64,000 bases of DNA, taken from Bacteroidales bacterium (GTDB taxonomy: Bacteria > Bacteroidota > Bacteroidia > Bacteroidales > ML635J-15). Location: contig JAFZWY010000008.1 of assembly GCA_017617125.1 (NCBI GenBank), positions 184,043 to 248,042 of the forward strand. The letters run 5' to 3'. A program made the position numbers and the translations under genes. Each line of letters opens with the position of its first letter. The first letter of the stretch is position 1. Below the pieces are notes generated by a model that saw only the letters and a program-made list of their open reading frames with translations, was not told the DNA's origin and did not search any database. Below are positions 16,622 to 25,087 of the stretch, piece after piece.

Positions 16622-17140
16622 TTACTTAACTTTCTGATATATAAGCACATCGGCATAACCATCCTCGGTCTGCTTCCACTGCTTCAGTGTTCCGCTTTGT
16701 ACAAAGCCGCATTTTTCGAAAAGAGCAACGCTAACATCGTTGCTTGCATCGATCAGACACCACAACTGTTTTAGCAACAAGGTTTTGAAGGCATATTCCA
16801 TAACCAGCTGCAAAGCCTCGGTCGCAATGCCCATGCTACTATGCTCTGGAGATACGATTATCCCCACTCCGCAACGATTGTGCAAAGGATGATACTCGAA
16901 CAAATCGACAATGCCCACAGGACGCTGTGATACATAATCACAAATCATAAGGCGCAATTCCTTTGTCGTGAATATGTCGTAGCAATAGTTCTCGATATAT
17001 TGCTTCAGTTCCCAGCGCGAATAAGGTGATTTTGTCTCGCTCACATGCCAGAAATCGGAATTATTCTCTATTGTGTACAGGAATTCCAAATCCTCGGGCT
17101 CCATCTTGCGTAGGTAAATCTTCTTTCCTGCTAATTGCAT
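16622..17140 (-). CDS. GNAT family N-acetyltransferase (RimJ/RimL-like)
   Basis: 172 residues. GNAT fold: N-terminal IYLRKMEPEDLEFLY, acetyl-CoA pyrophosphate loop region SSMGIATEALQLVMEYAF (~105-122), and C-terminal ALFEKCGFVQSGTLKQW. Closest in style to ribosomal-protein/spermidine acetyltransferases; substrate unknown. The start at 17140 is supported by a GGAGGAAA Shine-Dalgarno sequence 8 nt upstream, unusual for this phylum, and overlaps the end of the upstream glycosyltransferase gene by 10 bp, so the two are cotranscribed. Confidence 0.9.
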   Translation of the reverse strand: MQLAGKKIYLRKMEPEDLEFLYTIENNSDFWHVSETKSPYSRWELKQYIENYCYDIFTTKELRLMICDYVSQRPVGIVDLFEYHPLHNRCGVGIIVSPEHSSMGIATEALQLVMEYAFKTLLLKQLWCLIDASNDVSVALFEKCGFVQSGTLKQWKQTEDGYADVLIYQKVK

Positions 17141-19080
17141 CCCAGTTTCCTCCACAATTTGTAAACCATAATGGCATCGTGCGATACCTTGTAGTCCTTG
17201 GCGTACATGATGTTAAGCCTGTCGGTAACGTCCTTCTTCACATCACGTCCATATATCATGTCTACGCTGAATACGCCCTTCTTGACCTTTGGCAAAAGGC
17301 TTACATCGTTCTTATCTGAGCGATACGACACGAAAGTCTTGCCGCCGAAGAGCACCGAGAATAGGTTTGCGTAAGCCTTCAGTTTGCCTTTTACGAACCA
17401 GATCAGCAATGGCGAAAGTATAATCATAAAGAACGAAACCACAATGTCGAACATACGTTTCGAGCGACGATTTTCGGGCTTGTCGATTGCGTTGATGTCA
17501 ACGTTGTATAGCTCGCCTGTTGTGTTTATAGAGTTGCTTCCGATGACAGAAAATCCATCGGGACTTGCAATCTTGTAGTCGAGATTGGAACTCGAAAGGT
17601 TGAGCATCGTGCGGATAATCTGTTGCGACTGAATATCCTTTGCACAGAAAATAAGTTCGTCGATGTGGTTTATCGTGACAATTTCGTCAAGCTGTGTCAT
17701 ATCGCCAGCAAAGAACTTGTCGGTAGCGACATCGGGACTTACATACGCAGCAATCTCAATCTTTGTTCGCGACGACATAAGTTGTCCAACCAGCGAGCGG
17801 CATTCCTCCTTGCTTCCGACAACTGCGACTTTCTTGCGCTTGGGCAGATTAACCTTGAAAACTTGCAGTTTCGTAAAGTTAAGCAGCAGTCGTACAAGCG
17901 GGATGACTATAAATGTCCATGCCGTTCCAAGAAGAATCAGCGCACGCGAAAAACGCAAATGCGTCGGCAAGAGGGCATATACAGCAAGGATTACGACAGC
18001 CCCGATACCTATTCCCTTGAAGATGTTTTTCATTTTCACAGGCTTGTCGTAGCCACCCGAAAGCAACAGCGACAGCAGCCATACCGAAATGTACATTATC
18101 ATTGCTCCAACAAAAACATCGTGAGGATATGCGCCCTCTTCTCCGAAAAGGTAGTTTCCCCACAACGGAGTGATTATCAAGAATCCGGACAGAATTAGCA
18201 GAGCATCAATAATTGGTGTTATGGCATTGGTTATGAAACGTCCGGCGATAGCCATTGCTGCACGCAGATATATTGCAAGGTTAATGAAGAAAATCATTAG
18301 ACCAGCGCCTTCCGAGAAATGCTTGCGCGCAAAAATCTTCATCGCGTTGTAGAACACAACTACGTAGTTTACACTGCCTTTCTTGGTGCTCTCACCCTTG
18401 TAGTGTATGATTGTCGTCTTGGGGAAATAATAGTTGTTGTATCCGCCAAGCGTAATGCGGTACGATAGGTCGATGTCCTCGCCGTACATGAAAAATGTCT
18501 CGTCGAGCAGACCGACTTTCTTCAAGGTCTCGGCACGCAGAAGCATGAATGCGCCCGACAGCACATCGACCTTATGAATTTCGTCTTTGTCAAGATAAGT
18601 AAGATGATACTTGCCGAACTTTTTTGACTTCGGGAAAAGTTTCGACAGTCCGAAAATCTTGTAGAAGGCCACCTTTGGCGTCGGTAAACCGCGTTTCGAC
18701 TCCGGCAGGAAACGTCCTTTGCCGTCAATCATCTTCACACCTAGTCCGCCGGCATCGGGATGGTCGTCCATAAAGTCGCAAACCGATTTAAGCGTGTTTT
18801 CCTCAATAACCGTATCGGGATTTAGCAGAAGCACATATTCGCCAGACGACTCGCGTATTGCCTGATTATTGGCGTATGAAAAACCGTAATTTTTCTTATT
18901 TTCGATGAGTTTTACCCACGGAAATTTCTCGCGGAGCATATTGCACGAGCCGTCAACCGAATTGTTGTCGACGACAAATACTTCCGTGTCACAATGCTTT
19001 GCAGCGGCAGCAACCGAGTTCAGGCACTGCTCCAGGAAATGCTTCACATTGTAGTTTACTATGACGACTGTCAATTTCAT
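17131..19080 (-). CDS. GT2 glycosyltransferase fused to sugar-transferase-like membrane region
   Basis: 649 residues in two parts. Residues 1-~265 are a GT2 domain: VVIVNYNVKHFLEQC, VVDNNSVDGS, LLLNPDTVIEEN, LSGAFMLLRAETL and GEDIDLSYR, the rhamnosyltransferase-like pattern. Residues ~270-400 hold about five membrane segments; ~418-540 hold a Rossmann-like part (KKVAVVGSKEECRSLVGQL); ~545 onward starts like a polyprenyl-phosphate sugar-1-phosphate transferase (SKRMFDIVVSFFMIILSPLL), but the usual GPvfyrQ-RvG catalytic stretch is replaced by unrelated sequence with VSYRSDKND. The tail is therefore likely a non-catalytic membrane scaffold (inference). Probably makes surface glycan; upstream spacer has no sugar genes. 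Confidence 0.85.
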   Translation of the reverse strand: MKLTVVIVNYNVKHFLEQCLNSVAAAAKHCDTEVFVVDNNSVDGSCNMLREKFPWVKLIENKKNYGFSYANNQAIRESSGEYVLLLNPDTVIEENTLKSVCDFMDDHPDAGGLGVKMIDGKGRFLPESKRGLPTPKVAFYKIFGLSKLFPKSKKFGKYHLTYLDKDEIHKVDVLSGAFMLLRAETLKKVGLLDETFFMYGEDIDLSYRITLGGYNNYYFPKTTIIHYKGESTKKGSVNYVVVFYNAMKIFARKHFSEGAGLMIFFINLAIYLRAAMAIAGRFITNAITPIIDALLILSGFLIITPLWGNYLFGEEGAYPHDVFVGAMIMYISVWLLSLLLSGGYDKPVKMKNIFKGIGIGAVVILAVYALLPTHLRFSRALILLGTAWTFIVIPLVRLLLNFTKLQVFKVNLPKRKKVAVVGSKEECRSLVGQLMSSRTKIEIAAYVSPDVATDKFFAGDMTQLDEIVTINHIDELIFCAKDIQSQQIIRTMLNLSSSNLDYKIASPDGFSVIGSNSINTTGELYNVDINAIDKPENRRSKRMFDIVVSFFMIILSPLLIWFVKGKLKAYANLFSVLFGGKTFVSYRSDKNDVSLLPKVKKGVFSVDMIYGRDVKKDVTDRLNIMYAKDYKVSHDAIMVYKLWRKLGCN

Positions 19081-19441
19081 CAGACTGCAAATGTAAGAAA
19101 TATTTACGATTTACAATTTGAAAATTTAGCAGCGTTGAGCTGAAGATTTACTGCATCGTGCTATAGGTTGAAGATTTGAAGGCTTCCTCTGTGCTATTGG
19201 TTGTTTTTTTATGCGCTAACGGCTAGAGAATCCGAGGAATGTTATTCGTTTATAATATTTTGATACACAGTATTTTGAGTTGCGAATAAATAAAAATCGA
19301 CAAAATCAGACAACCATTTTTGTTTTTCTACGTTATGATATAAAGATTTAACGCACAATATTTTTGCATTTTTTGTTTTTTGTTTCAAAAAAATATTGTA
19401 TGTTTGCTCATTAATACAAGTGTAACTATACATTTAGAAAG
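19081..19441. other. Intergenic spacer, 361 bp
   Basis: AT-rich, no gene seen. Both flanking genes read outward. It contains GAAGATTTACTGC/GAAGATTTGAAGG degenerate repeats near 19140-19180 and, at the right end, the promoter of the T9SS substrate gene. Confidence 0.7.
19399..19406 (+). promoter_or_regulatory. -7 box of T9SS substrate gene
   Basis: TATGTTTG, 36 nt before the start codon. TTTG candidates at 19372 and 19379 are not at ideal spacing. Confidence 0.6.
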
Positions 19442-21985
19442 ATGAAGAAGTTAATCAACATATTGTTTGTGATAATTTGCTGTCTTGCAGTAAATTACGC
19501 AAATGCCCAACAACCGGTAAGGCGTACTTGCGAAAACACCGAACTGGAATATACCGTTACGCATGACGATGTAATGTGCGACGGAACTGAGTCCACTGCG
19601 ATGGTAAACATCGTCCACGGAGGCGATGGCGTCCATAATACATTCTTTTTCGAATGGTCCACAGGTGCCATTTCTCAGGTGATTCCTATCTATAGTTCGG
19701 GTACGTATTCCGTTACTGTAACCGACACCTACAACAATTGCTCCCTATCACAATCTTTCAGAATTGAACCCGCACCTGCTGTAAGTGTAACACTCAGCAA
19801 GACCGACATAACCTGCTACGGAAGAAACGACGGAACTATGACCGCACACGTAATTGGCGGTACTGGTCCATTCTCATACAACTGGTCTACGACCATGCAC
19901 ACACAATCGGTAAGCAACCTTGTCCCTGGCACCTATTCGGTGACCGTTACCGACGACAACCAATGTACAGCAAGAGCTACAGCTTCGGTTGTTGAGCCGA
20001 CAAGATTCCTTTATACCATATCGCCTAACCAGGGAATATGCTATGGAAACGAAGCCTCGATTTCCGTTAACGCAACTGGTGGAACAACGCCGTATTCGTA
20101 CGTTTGGAACGACGGTGCCACAAGTTCGAGCAGAATAGTTTCGCCCGAACAAACCACTGCTTATACAGTAACCGTTACCGATAACAACGGTTGTACCAAC
20201 AATCCGCAGACAACTACCATAGTTGTCAGTCAGCCGATAACAATAACAGCCAGCGCACAAGACATAAACTGTCACGGCACTTGCTCGGGTTCGGCAACAA
20301 TAAGCATCCAGGGCGGCATTCCTCCGTTTACTTATTCGTGGGAAAGCACAACCGACTATATCGAAAATCTTTGTCCGGGAAGCTACACCGTTAGCCTTAC
20401 CGACCTGTACGAATGTACGGGCGCAACATCATTCGTCATAAACGAGCCCGACACCATGTATGTTGCTACACTTTCGGGGCCGGCAACATGTTTCGGATAT
20501 GCCGACGGATTTGCACAAGCTGATGTTGTCGGCGGTGTACCAAACTACACATACCTTTGGGACGACGGACAAACCGATGCTCATGTTTCGATTGGAGCAG
20601 GATTCCACACCGTTACCGTAACCGACGCACATGGTTGCACGCAATCGAGCACCACTTTCGTCGACCAGCCCGAAGACATATATGTTACCGAGCCAATTCC
20701 TAACGGCGGAACAATATGCATAGGCGAAACTTTCCACTCATACGCCAACGCAACTGGCGGCCTTGGCCCGTACGAATTTGTTTGGACAGGACCAGACGGA
20801 TTTGTATGGTATGGACATAATTTCACTGCATCGCCAACAACTAACTCGACATATACATTGAACGTAACCGACGTTAATGGCTGTACAGTAGCTCCAAAAC
20901 AAATGACGGTAAATGTCAATCCTCCTATCGAAATTGTTTCGGTAACACAGGAAAACGATGAAGTGTGCAAGGGCGAAGCTATAAGGTTCAATGTTGAAAT
21001 AAGTGGCGGAAATGGAGGCCCTTACAGATTGACATCCGAAAATTTTGGAATAATTAACACTCCTTACAGCCTATATCCGCCAGAATCGGGATTCTACAGA
21101 TTTACCGTAAGCGACGCCTGCGGTTCGCCAACAGCGACCGATTCGGTATACGCTCTTGTTCATCCGTTGCCCGATGTCGGCTTCTATTCCGACAAGACTA
21201 AGTCTTGCCCTCCGGGAACATTCCAGTTCTACGAGATTTCGCCCGACAGCGTACAGCAGACTTATTTATGGGATTTCGGTGAAGATATGACATCGACGGC
21301 AAAAAATCCTAGACAGACATTCGAAGAAACCGGCTCATATAACGTATCGCTGACAATTACTTCCGACTACGGTTGCAGCAATACAAAGACAAAGACCAAC
21401 ATGATAATAATTCATGATGTTCCAAGAGCCGAATTCACCGTCGATCCCGATGTGACCAATATGCTTGCAACTGAAATCAAGTTCATAAACTACACTCAGG
21501 GCGCAACAACCTGCCTCTGGGACTTCGGCGACGGAAATACAAGCTTCTGGACTAACGAAACTCAGATTCACACTTATACGAGTGCTGGAGATTACACTGC
21601 AATGCTTGTCGCAAGAAACGAGCACCAGTGTGTCGACACCGCTTACAAGAAACTTAGAATTACAGACCTGTTTACATTCTATGCACCGACAGCTTTCACA
21701 CCTAACGGCGATGGCGACAACGACTATTTCTACATCAGTGGAAACGGCATAGACAAGGACAACTTCATGCTCGTTGTTTACAACCGCTGGGGCGAAAGAA
21801 TGTTCCGTACGACTCGCTTCGACATGGAAATGCCAGAAAGCATGGGCTGGGACGGTACCAACGAAGGCGATGTCACCAAGGGCGACAAGATTGCTACTAC
21901 TGGTGCATACAACTGGGTTTGTAAATTCCAGGACTTCACAGGTAAGCCTCACGAGAAAAAAGGTACTGTCTTTTTGTTGAAGTAA
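19442..21985 (+). CDS. T9SS-exported SprB/PKD-repeat surface protein
   Basis: 847 residues with a signal peptide (MKKLINILFVIICCLAVNYANA). Residues ~55-430 hold five to six SprB-type repeats, recognisable by GTYSVTVTDxxxC (e.g. GTYSVTVTDTYNNC, GTYSVTVTDDNQC) alternating with ITCYG/INCHG starts. Two PKD domains follow (YLWDFGEDMTSTAKNP ~603; CLWDFGDGNTSFW ~690). The last ~95 residues are a gliding-motility-associated type-B C-terminal domain (FYAPTAFTPNGDGDNDYFYI, VYNRWGERMF, ending GTVFLLK), the signal for type IX secretion. Expected at the cell surface as an adhesin-like protein. It heads a probable operon with two lipoprotein genes. Confidence 0.93.
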   Translation: MKKLINILFVIICCLAVNYANAQQPVRRTCENTELEYTVTHDDVMCDGTESTAMVNIVHGGDGVHNTFFFEWSTGAISQVIPIYSSGTYSVTVTDTYNNCSLSQSFRIEPAPAVSVTLSKTDITCYGRNDGTMTAHVIGGTGPFSYNWSTTMHTQSVSNLVPGTYSVTVTDDNQCTARATASVVEPTRFLYTISPNQGICYGNEASISVNATGGTTPYSYVWNDGATSSSRIVSPEQTTAYTVTVTDNNGCTNNPQTTTIVVSQPITITASAQDINCHGTCSGSATISIQGGIPPFTYSWESTTDYIENLCPGSYTVSLTDLYECTGATSFVINEPDTMYVATLSGPATCFGYADGFAQADVVGGVPNYTYLWDDGQTDAHVSIGAGFHTVTVTDAHGCTQSSTTFVDQPEDIYVTEPIPNGGTICIGETFHSYANATGGLGPYEFVWTGPDGFVWYGHNFTASPTTNSTYTLNVTDVNGCTVAPKQMTVNVNPPIEIVSVTQENDEVCKGEAIRFNVEISGGNGGPYRLTSENFGIINTPYSLYPPESGFYRFTVSDACGSPTATDSVYALVHPLPDVGFYSDKTKSCPPGTFQFYEISPDSVQQTYLWDFGEDMTSTAKNPRQTFEETGSYNVSLTITSDYGCSNTKTKTNMIIIHDVPRAEFTVDPDVTNMLATEIKFINYTQGATTCLWDFGDGNTSFWTNETQIHTYTSAGDYTAMLVARNEHQCVDTAYKKLRITDLFTFYAPTAFTPNGDGDNDYFYISGNGIDKDNFMLVVYNRWGERMFRTTRFDMEMPESMGWDGTNEGDVTKGDKIATTGAYNWVCKFQDFTGKPHEKKGTVFLLK

Positions 21986-22021
21986 ATGTAATATTGAAAC
22001 GTAATTCGCGTTTTATTTTAC

Positions 22022-23545
22022 ATGAACAGAATCCTGACAATATTAATTTTTGCGCTGATAACGATACCAGTGTTATTTTCCTCGTGCCGCAAGAATATAT
22101 TCACAAAAGATCCGGCCGACAAACTTATTTTTTCGTCAGATACCGTACAGTTCGATACAATCTTTACGGGAATCGGCAGTACTACCAAGTATCTTATTGT
22201 TAAGAATTCGAACAAAAACAAGTCGATAAACATTGACCGCATTTACCTTGCACGGGGAAGTGCATCAAAATACAGGCTCAACATCGATGGCAACAAGGCG
22301 GAAAAGGACTATCGTCTCGAAAACTATGCACTTGCACCTGGCGATTCTATTTTCATTTTCGTAGAAGTTACCATTAATCCAAGTACCGACGACATGGTGG
22401 AGCAGGATTCCATAATTTTCGAATCGAATGGAAACATGCAGGATGTCGACCTTGTTGCATTTGGACAGAACGTAACCTTGCTCAGTGGCCGCATGATAAC
22501 ACAGGATACAACATGGAACGCCGACAAGCCAGTGCTCATTTATAATTCGGCAATGGTAGACACTATGGTCACACTCACCGTTATGCCAGGAGCAAAGGTT
22601 TATTTCCACAACAAGTCGAGCCTATTCGTAAAAGGAACGCTTAAGTCGCTTGGCGAAATCGACAACCGCGTAACTTTCACAGGCGACCGGCTCGAGGAAT
22701 ACTACCGCTACACACCGGGACAATGGGGTGCATACTTGCAAGACGAATATGGAAATACACGCGGAGTATACGGAGGTATACACCTGCTTGCCGGTTCGCG
22801 CTACAACGAGATGAACAACACCGATATTACCAACGCCCTAATCGGAGTGCAGGTCGACTCTGTTGTAACCGCCGATGCGCCTACGCTGAAAATGAAAAAC
22901 ACAAACATAGAGAATGCAAAGATTGCATGCCTTTATGCACTAGGCGCACATATTGAAGCCGAAAACTGCGTATTTGCAAATAGTTCGCAATACACTGTTG
23001 CTTGCTGGATCGGCGGAAAATACTCGTTTGTACATTGTACGATGGCAAACTACTCTGTTGGCGTACGCCAGACACCGCAGCTCTCGCTCAACAACTACTA
23101 CACCTATCGCGATGCAAACGGCAACGTTCAGACATCGTACCGCGATCTCGAAGGTGCTTATTTTGCAAACTGCATAATATACGGATACAACAAGAACGAG
23201 GTCGGATTCGATTTTGTAAGCGGTGCTGCCGCCAACATACTATTCGACAACTGCCTGATAAAGTACGAAAATAGTTCAGATCTTGTCCAGTCGGCACCAA
23301 GTTCCTTTGTCGACAACATTTTCAACGAGGACCCGAAATTTTCTTCAACCGTAAAGCCATACCTATATAATATATTAGAAGTTTCGGCAGCAAGGGATAA
23401 GGCCAAAGTTGCCATTTCGGAAGCCATACCGCTCGACCACGACGGCATAAACAGGATTTCGTACGACGGCAAACCCGACATCGGAGCCTACGAATATATT
23501 CCGGAAGAAGAAACGAAAATGTTTACTATATTCAAAAGGAAATGA
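22022..23545 (+). CDS. Lipoprotein with right-handed beta-helix domain
   Basis: 507 residues; lipoprotein signal ending PVLFSSC (~21). Residues ~40-150 are an Ig-like region (DTVQFDTIFTGIGSTTKYLIVKN), and ~175-440 form a parallel beta-helix of the pectate-lyase/polymorphic-repeat kind (IENAKIACLYALGAHIEAENCVF, YSFVHCTMANYSVGV, FANCIIYGYNKN). The C-terminus GKPDIGAYEY is common in such helix proteins. Probably an outer-membrane or surface lipoprotein; ligand unknown. It ends in an ATGA overlap with the next gene, so translation is coupled. Confidence 0.85.
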   Translation: MNRILTILIFALITIPVLFSSCRKNIFTKDPADKLIFSSDTVQFDTIFTGIGSTTKYLIVKNSNKNKSINIDRIYLARGSASKYRLNIDGNKAEKDYRLENYALAPGDSIFIFVEVTINPSTDDMVEQDSIIFESNGNMQDVDLVAFGQNVTLLSGRMITQDTTWNADKPVLIYNSAMVDTMVTLTVMPGAKVYFHNKSSLFVKGTLKSLGEIDNRVTFTGDRLEEYYRYTPGQWGAYLQDEYGNTRGVYGGIHLLAGSRYNEMNNTDITNALIGVQVDSVVTADAPTLKMKNTNIENAKIACLYALGAHIEAENCVFANSSQYTVACWIGGKYSFVHCTMANYSVGVRQTPQLSLNNYYTYRDANGNVQTSYRDLEGAYFANCIIYGYNKNEVGFDFVSGAAANILFDNCLIKYENSSDLVQSAPSSFVDNIFNEDPKFSSTVKPYLYNILEVSAARDKAKVAISEAIPLDHDGINRISYDGKPDIGAYEYIPEEETKMFTIFKRK

Positions 23546-24621
23546 AGAAGTTACCTATAATCGCATCGATAATTATTTTTGCCATAGTGCTTGCAGTTTC
23601 GTGTAAGACAAGCAAAAACAGCACCGACGACAAGTTCAACGAGCAGCTTGTCCGCGATTCGTACAGGATAATGTTCTTCAATACCGAAAATCTTTTCGAC
23701 ACCATAAACGACCCCGAGAAAAACGACGATGAGTTTACTCCTCAGGGCGCAAAATACTGGACTGGGTTCCGCTACAAGCAAAAACTTACAAATCTTTCGA
23801 AAGTAATAATAGGTGCTGGCGGCTGGGAACTACCTCAGATTGTAGCTCTCAGTGAAATTGAAAACCGCAAGGTTGTCGAAGATCTGATAAACAAAACACC
23901 GCTTTATAAGTCCGACTACCGCATAATACACAAGGAATCGCCCGACGCTCGCGGAATCGACGTCGCTATGATGTACCGCAAGAAGTATTTTACACCTATT
24001 TCAGAAACTTTCATACCCGTAAAATACCCGTCGAATATCGGTAGCGGAACTACTCGAGACATTATGTATGTAAAGGGTGCTACAAATCAGAACGATACGC
24101 TGCACATTTTTGTAAACCACTGGCCTTCGCGCTGGGGCGGACAAAAGGAAACCGAGGAAAAGAGAATTTTTGTCGCCGGACTTGTCAAGCATGCTACCGA
24201 CTCGATATTCAAAACCGACAAGAACGCCAACATAATAATTGTCGGCGACCTTAACGACTATCCCACAGACAAAAGCCTTGTCTACGAGTTGAAGGCGCAG
24301 ACCGAATACGACAACATAAAGAACGACAAGCTATACAACCTATCGTATTACCTGCAGGAAATAAAGAAGCAGGGAACGCACAAATATCATGGACAGTGGG
24401 GTATTCTCGACCAGATAATAGTTTCAGGCGCATTGCTCGACACAACCCATACGCTCCATACAACAATCGACGATGCCCACATATTCAATCCCGACTTTAT
24501 GCTCGTTCCAGACGAGGGATATACCGGCAAACAGGTTTTCCGTACCTATGTCGGATACAAGTACCAAGGCGGCTACAGCGACCATTTGCCAACGTATATA
24601 GATTTGTACAGAACAAAGTAG
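23542..24621 (+). CDS. Endonuclease/exonuclease/phosphatase-family lipoprotein
   Basis: 359 residues, lipoprotein signal ending VLAVSC (~21). Catalytic EEP motifs in order: FFNTENLFDT (metal/backbone), ALSEIENRKV (catalytic E), FVNHWPSRWGG, IIIVGDLNDYP (D, N) and GGYSDHLPTYIDL (DH). Family members hydrolyse phosphodiesters (nucleic acids, lipids, inositol phosphates); the membrane-anchored form suggests an extracytoplasmic substrate. Start fixed by the 4-bp overlap with the beta-helix lipoprotein gene. Confidence 0.9.
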   Translation: MKKLPIIASIIIFAIVLAVSCKTSKNSTDDKFNEQLVRDSYRIMFFNTENLFDTINDPEKNDDEFTPQGAKYWTGFRYKQKLTNLSKVIIGAGGWELPQIVALSEIENRKVVEDLINKTPLYKSDYRIIHKESPDARGIDVAMMYRKKYFTPISETFIPVKYPSNIGSGTTRDIMYVKGATNQNDTLHIFVNHWPSRWGGQKETEEKRIFVAGLVKHATDSIFKTDKNANIIIVGDLNDYPTDKSLVYELKAQTEYDNIKNDKLYNLSYYLQEIKKQGTHKYHGQWGILDQIIVSGALLDTTHTLHTTIDDAHIFNPDFMLVPDEGYTGKQVFRTYVGYKYQGGYSDHLPTYIDLYRTK

Positions 24622-24649
24622 AGAAAGTTCATGGGCTAAAGCCCGTTTC

Positions 24650-24700
24650 AAAAAAAGGAATGTCATTCTGAACTTGTTTCAGGATCTAATTCCTTTTTTT
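24650..24700 (+). terminator. Terminator after EEP lipoprotein gene, repeat-family member
   Basis: Arms AAAAAAAGGAA and TTCCTTTTTTT enclose TGTCATTCTGAACTTGTTTC plus AGGATCT, the core of the terminator repeat family. Confidence 0.8.
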
Positions 24701-24767
24701 GTTTCTAAGTTTGGCTTACGCCGAGCTAAAGGTTAACTTCGTTGAGGGCTACTTGTGCTGAGCTGCT

Positions 24768-24795
24768 CCCTGAGCTTGTCGAAGGGCAGTCGAAG
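24768..24795 (+). repeat. CCTGAGCTTGTCGAAGG repeat (copy 1)
   Basis: Imperfect palindromic interspersed repeat, 27/28 identical to 26302-26329 inside the alcohol dehydrogenase gene; a partial inverted copy lies at 53617-53635. Confidence 0.8.
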
Positions 24796-25087
24796 TACGC
24801 CGTTCATGTGCTGCGCACGTTTCAAGTTTAACGTTTCTAGTTTTTGGTAGTAGTACGGATATTTGAGGATTTGATAATTTAAACATTGAACTTTAAACCA
24901 TCCCATTTTTTTTCGTCCCTAGCGGCCCATTTAAATCGTCCCACAAAAATATTTTCGCCCCACGGAGAAGATTTTCGCCCCTAAAAACCCACATAATGCC
25001 CCCTAACTACAAGGCTTTGCCACATTTTTAATCCCAACTCAAAAACAAGCTATTCCTTTGCGGCAATTTTTTGAAACGAAAAAGGTC

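Larger units (their letters stand above)
24622..25087. other. Intergenic spacer, 466 bp, rich in repeats
   Basis: No gene seen. In order: the EEP terminator; TTAACTTCGTTGAGGGCT (also at 2299-2316); CCCTGAGCTTGTCGAAGG repeat (24768-24795); ATGTGCTGCGCACGTTT (also at 2284-2300); low-complexity CGTTTCAAGTTTAACGTTTC; then a C-rich/T-rich stretch with two TTTTCGCCCC copies before the dehydrogenase gene. Confidence 0.7.

Noticed and set aside
17131..17155. GTG start for the GNAT gene at 17155
   Set aside because: The ATG at 17140 has a good GGAGG sequence in front of it and fits the family start.
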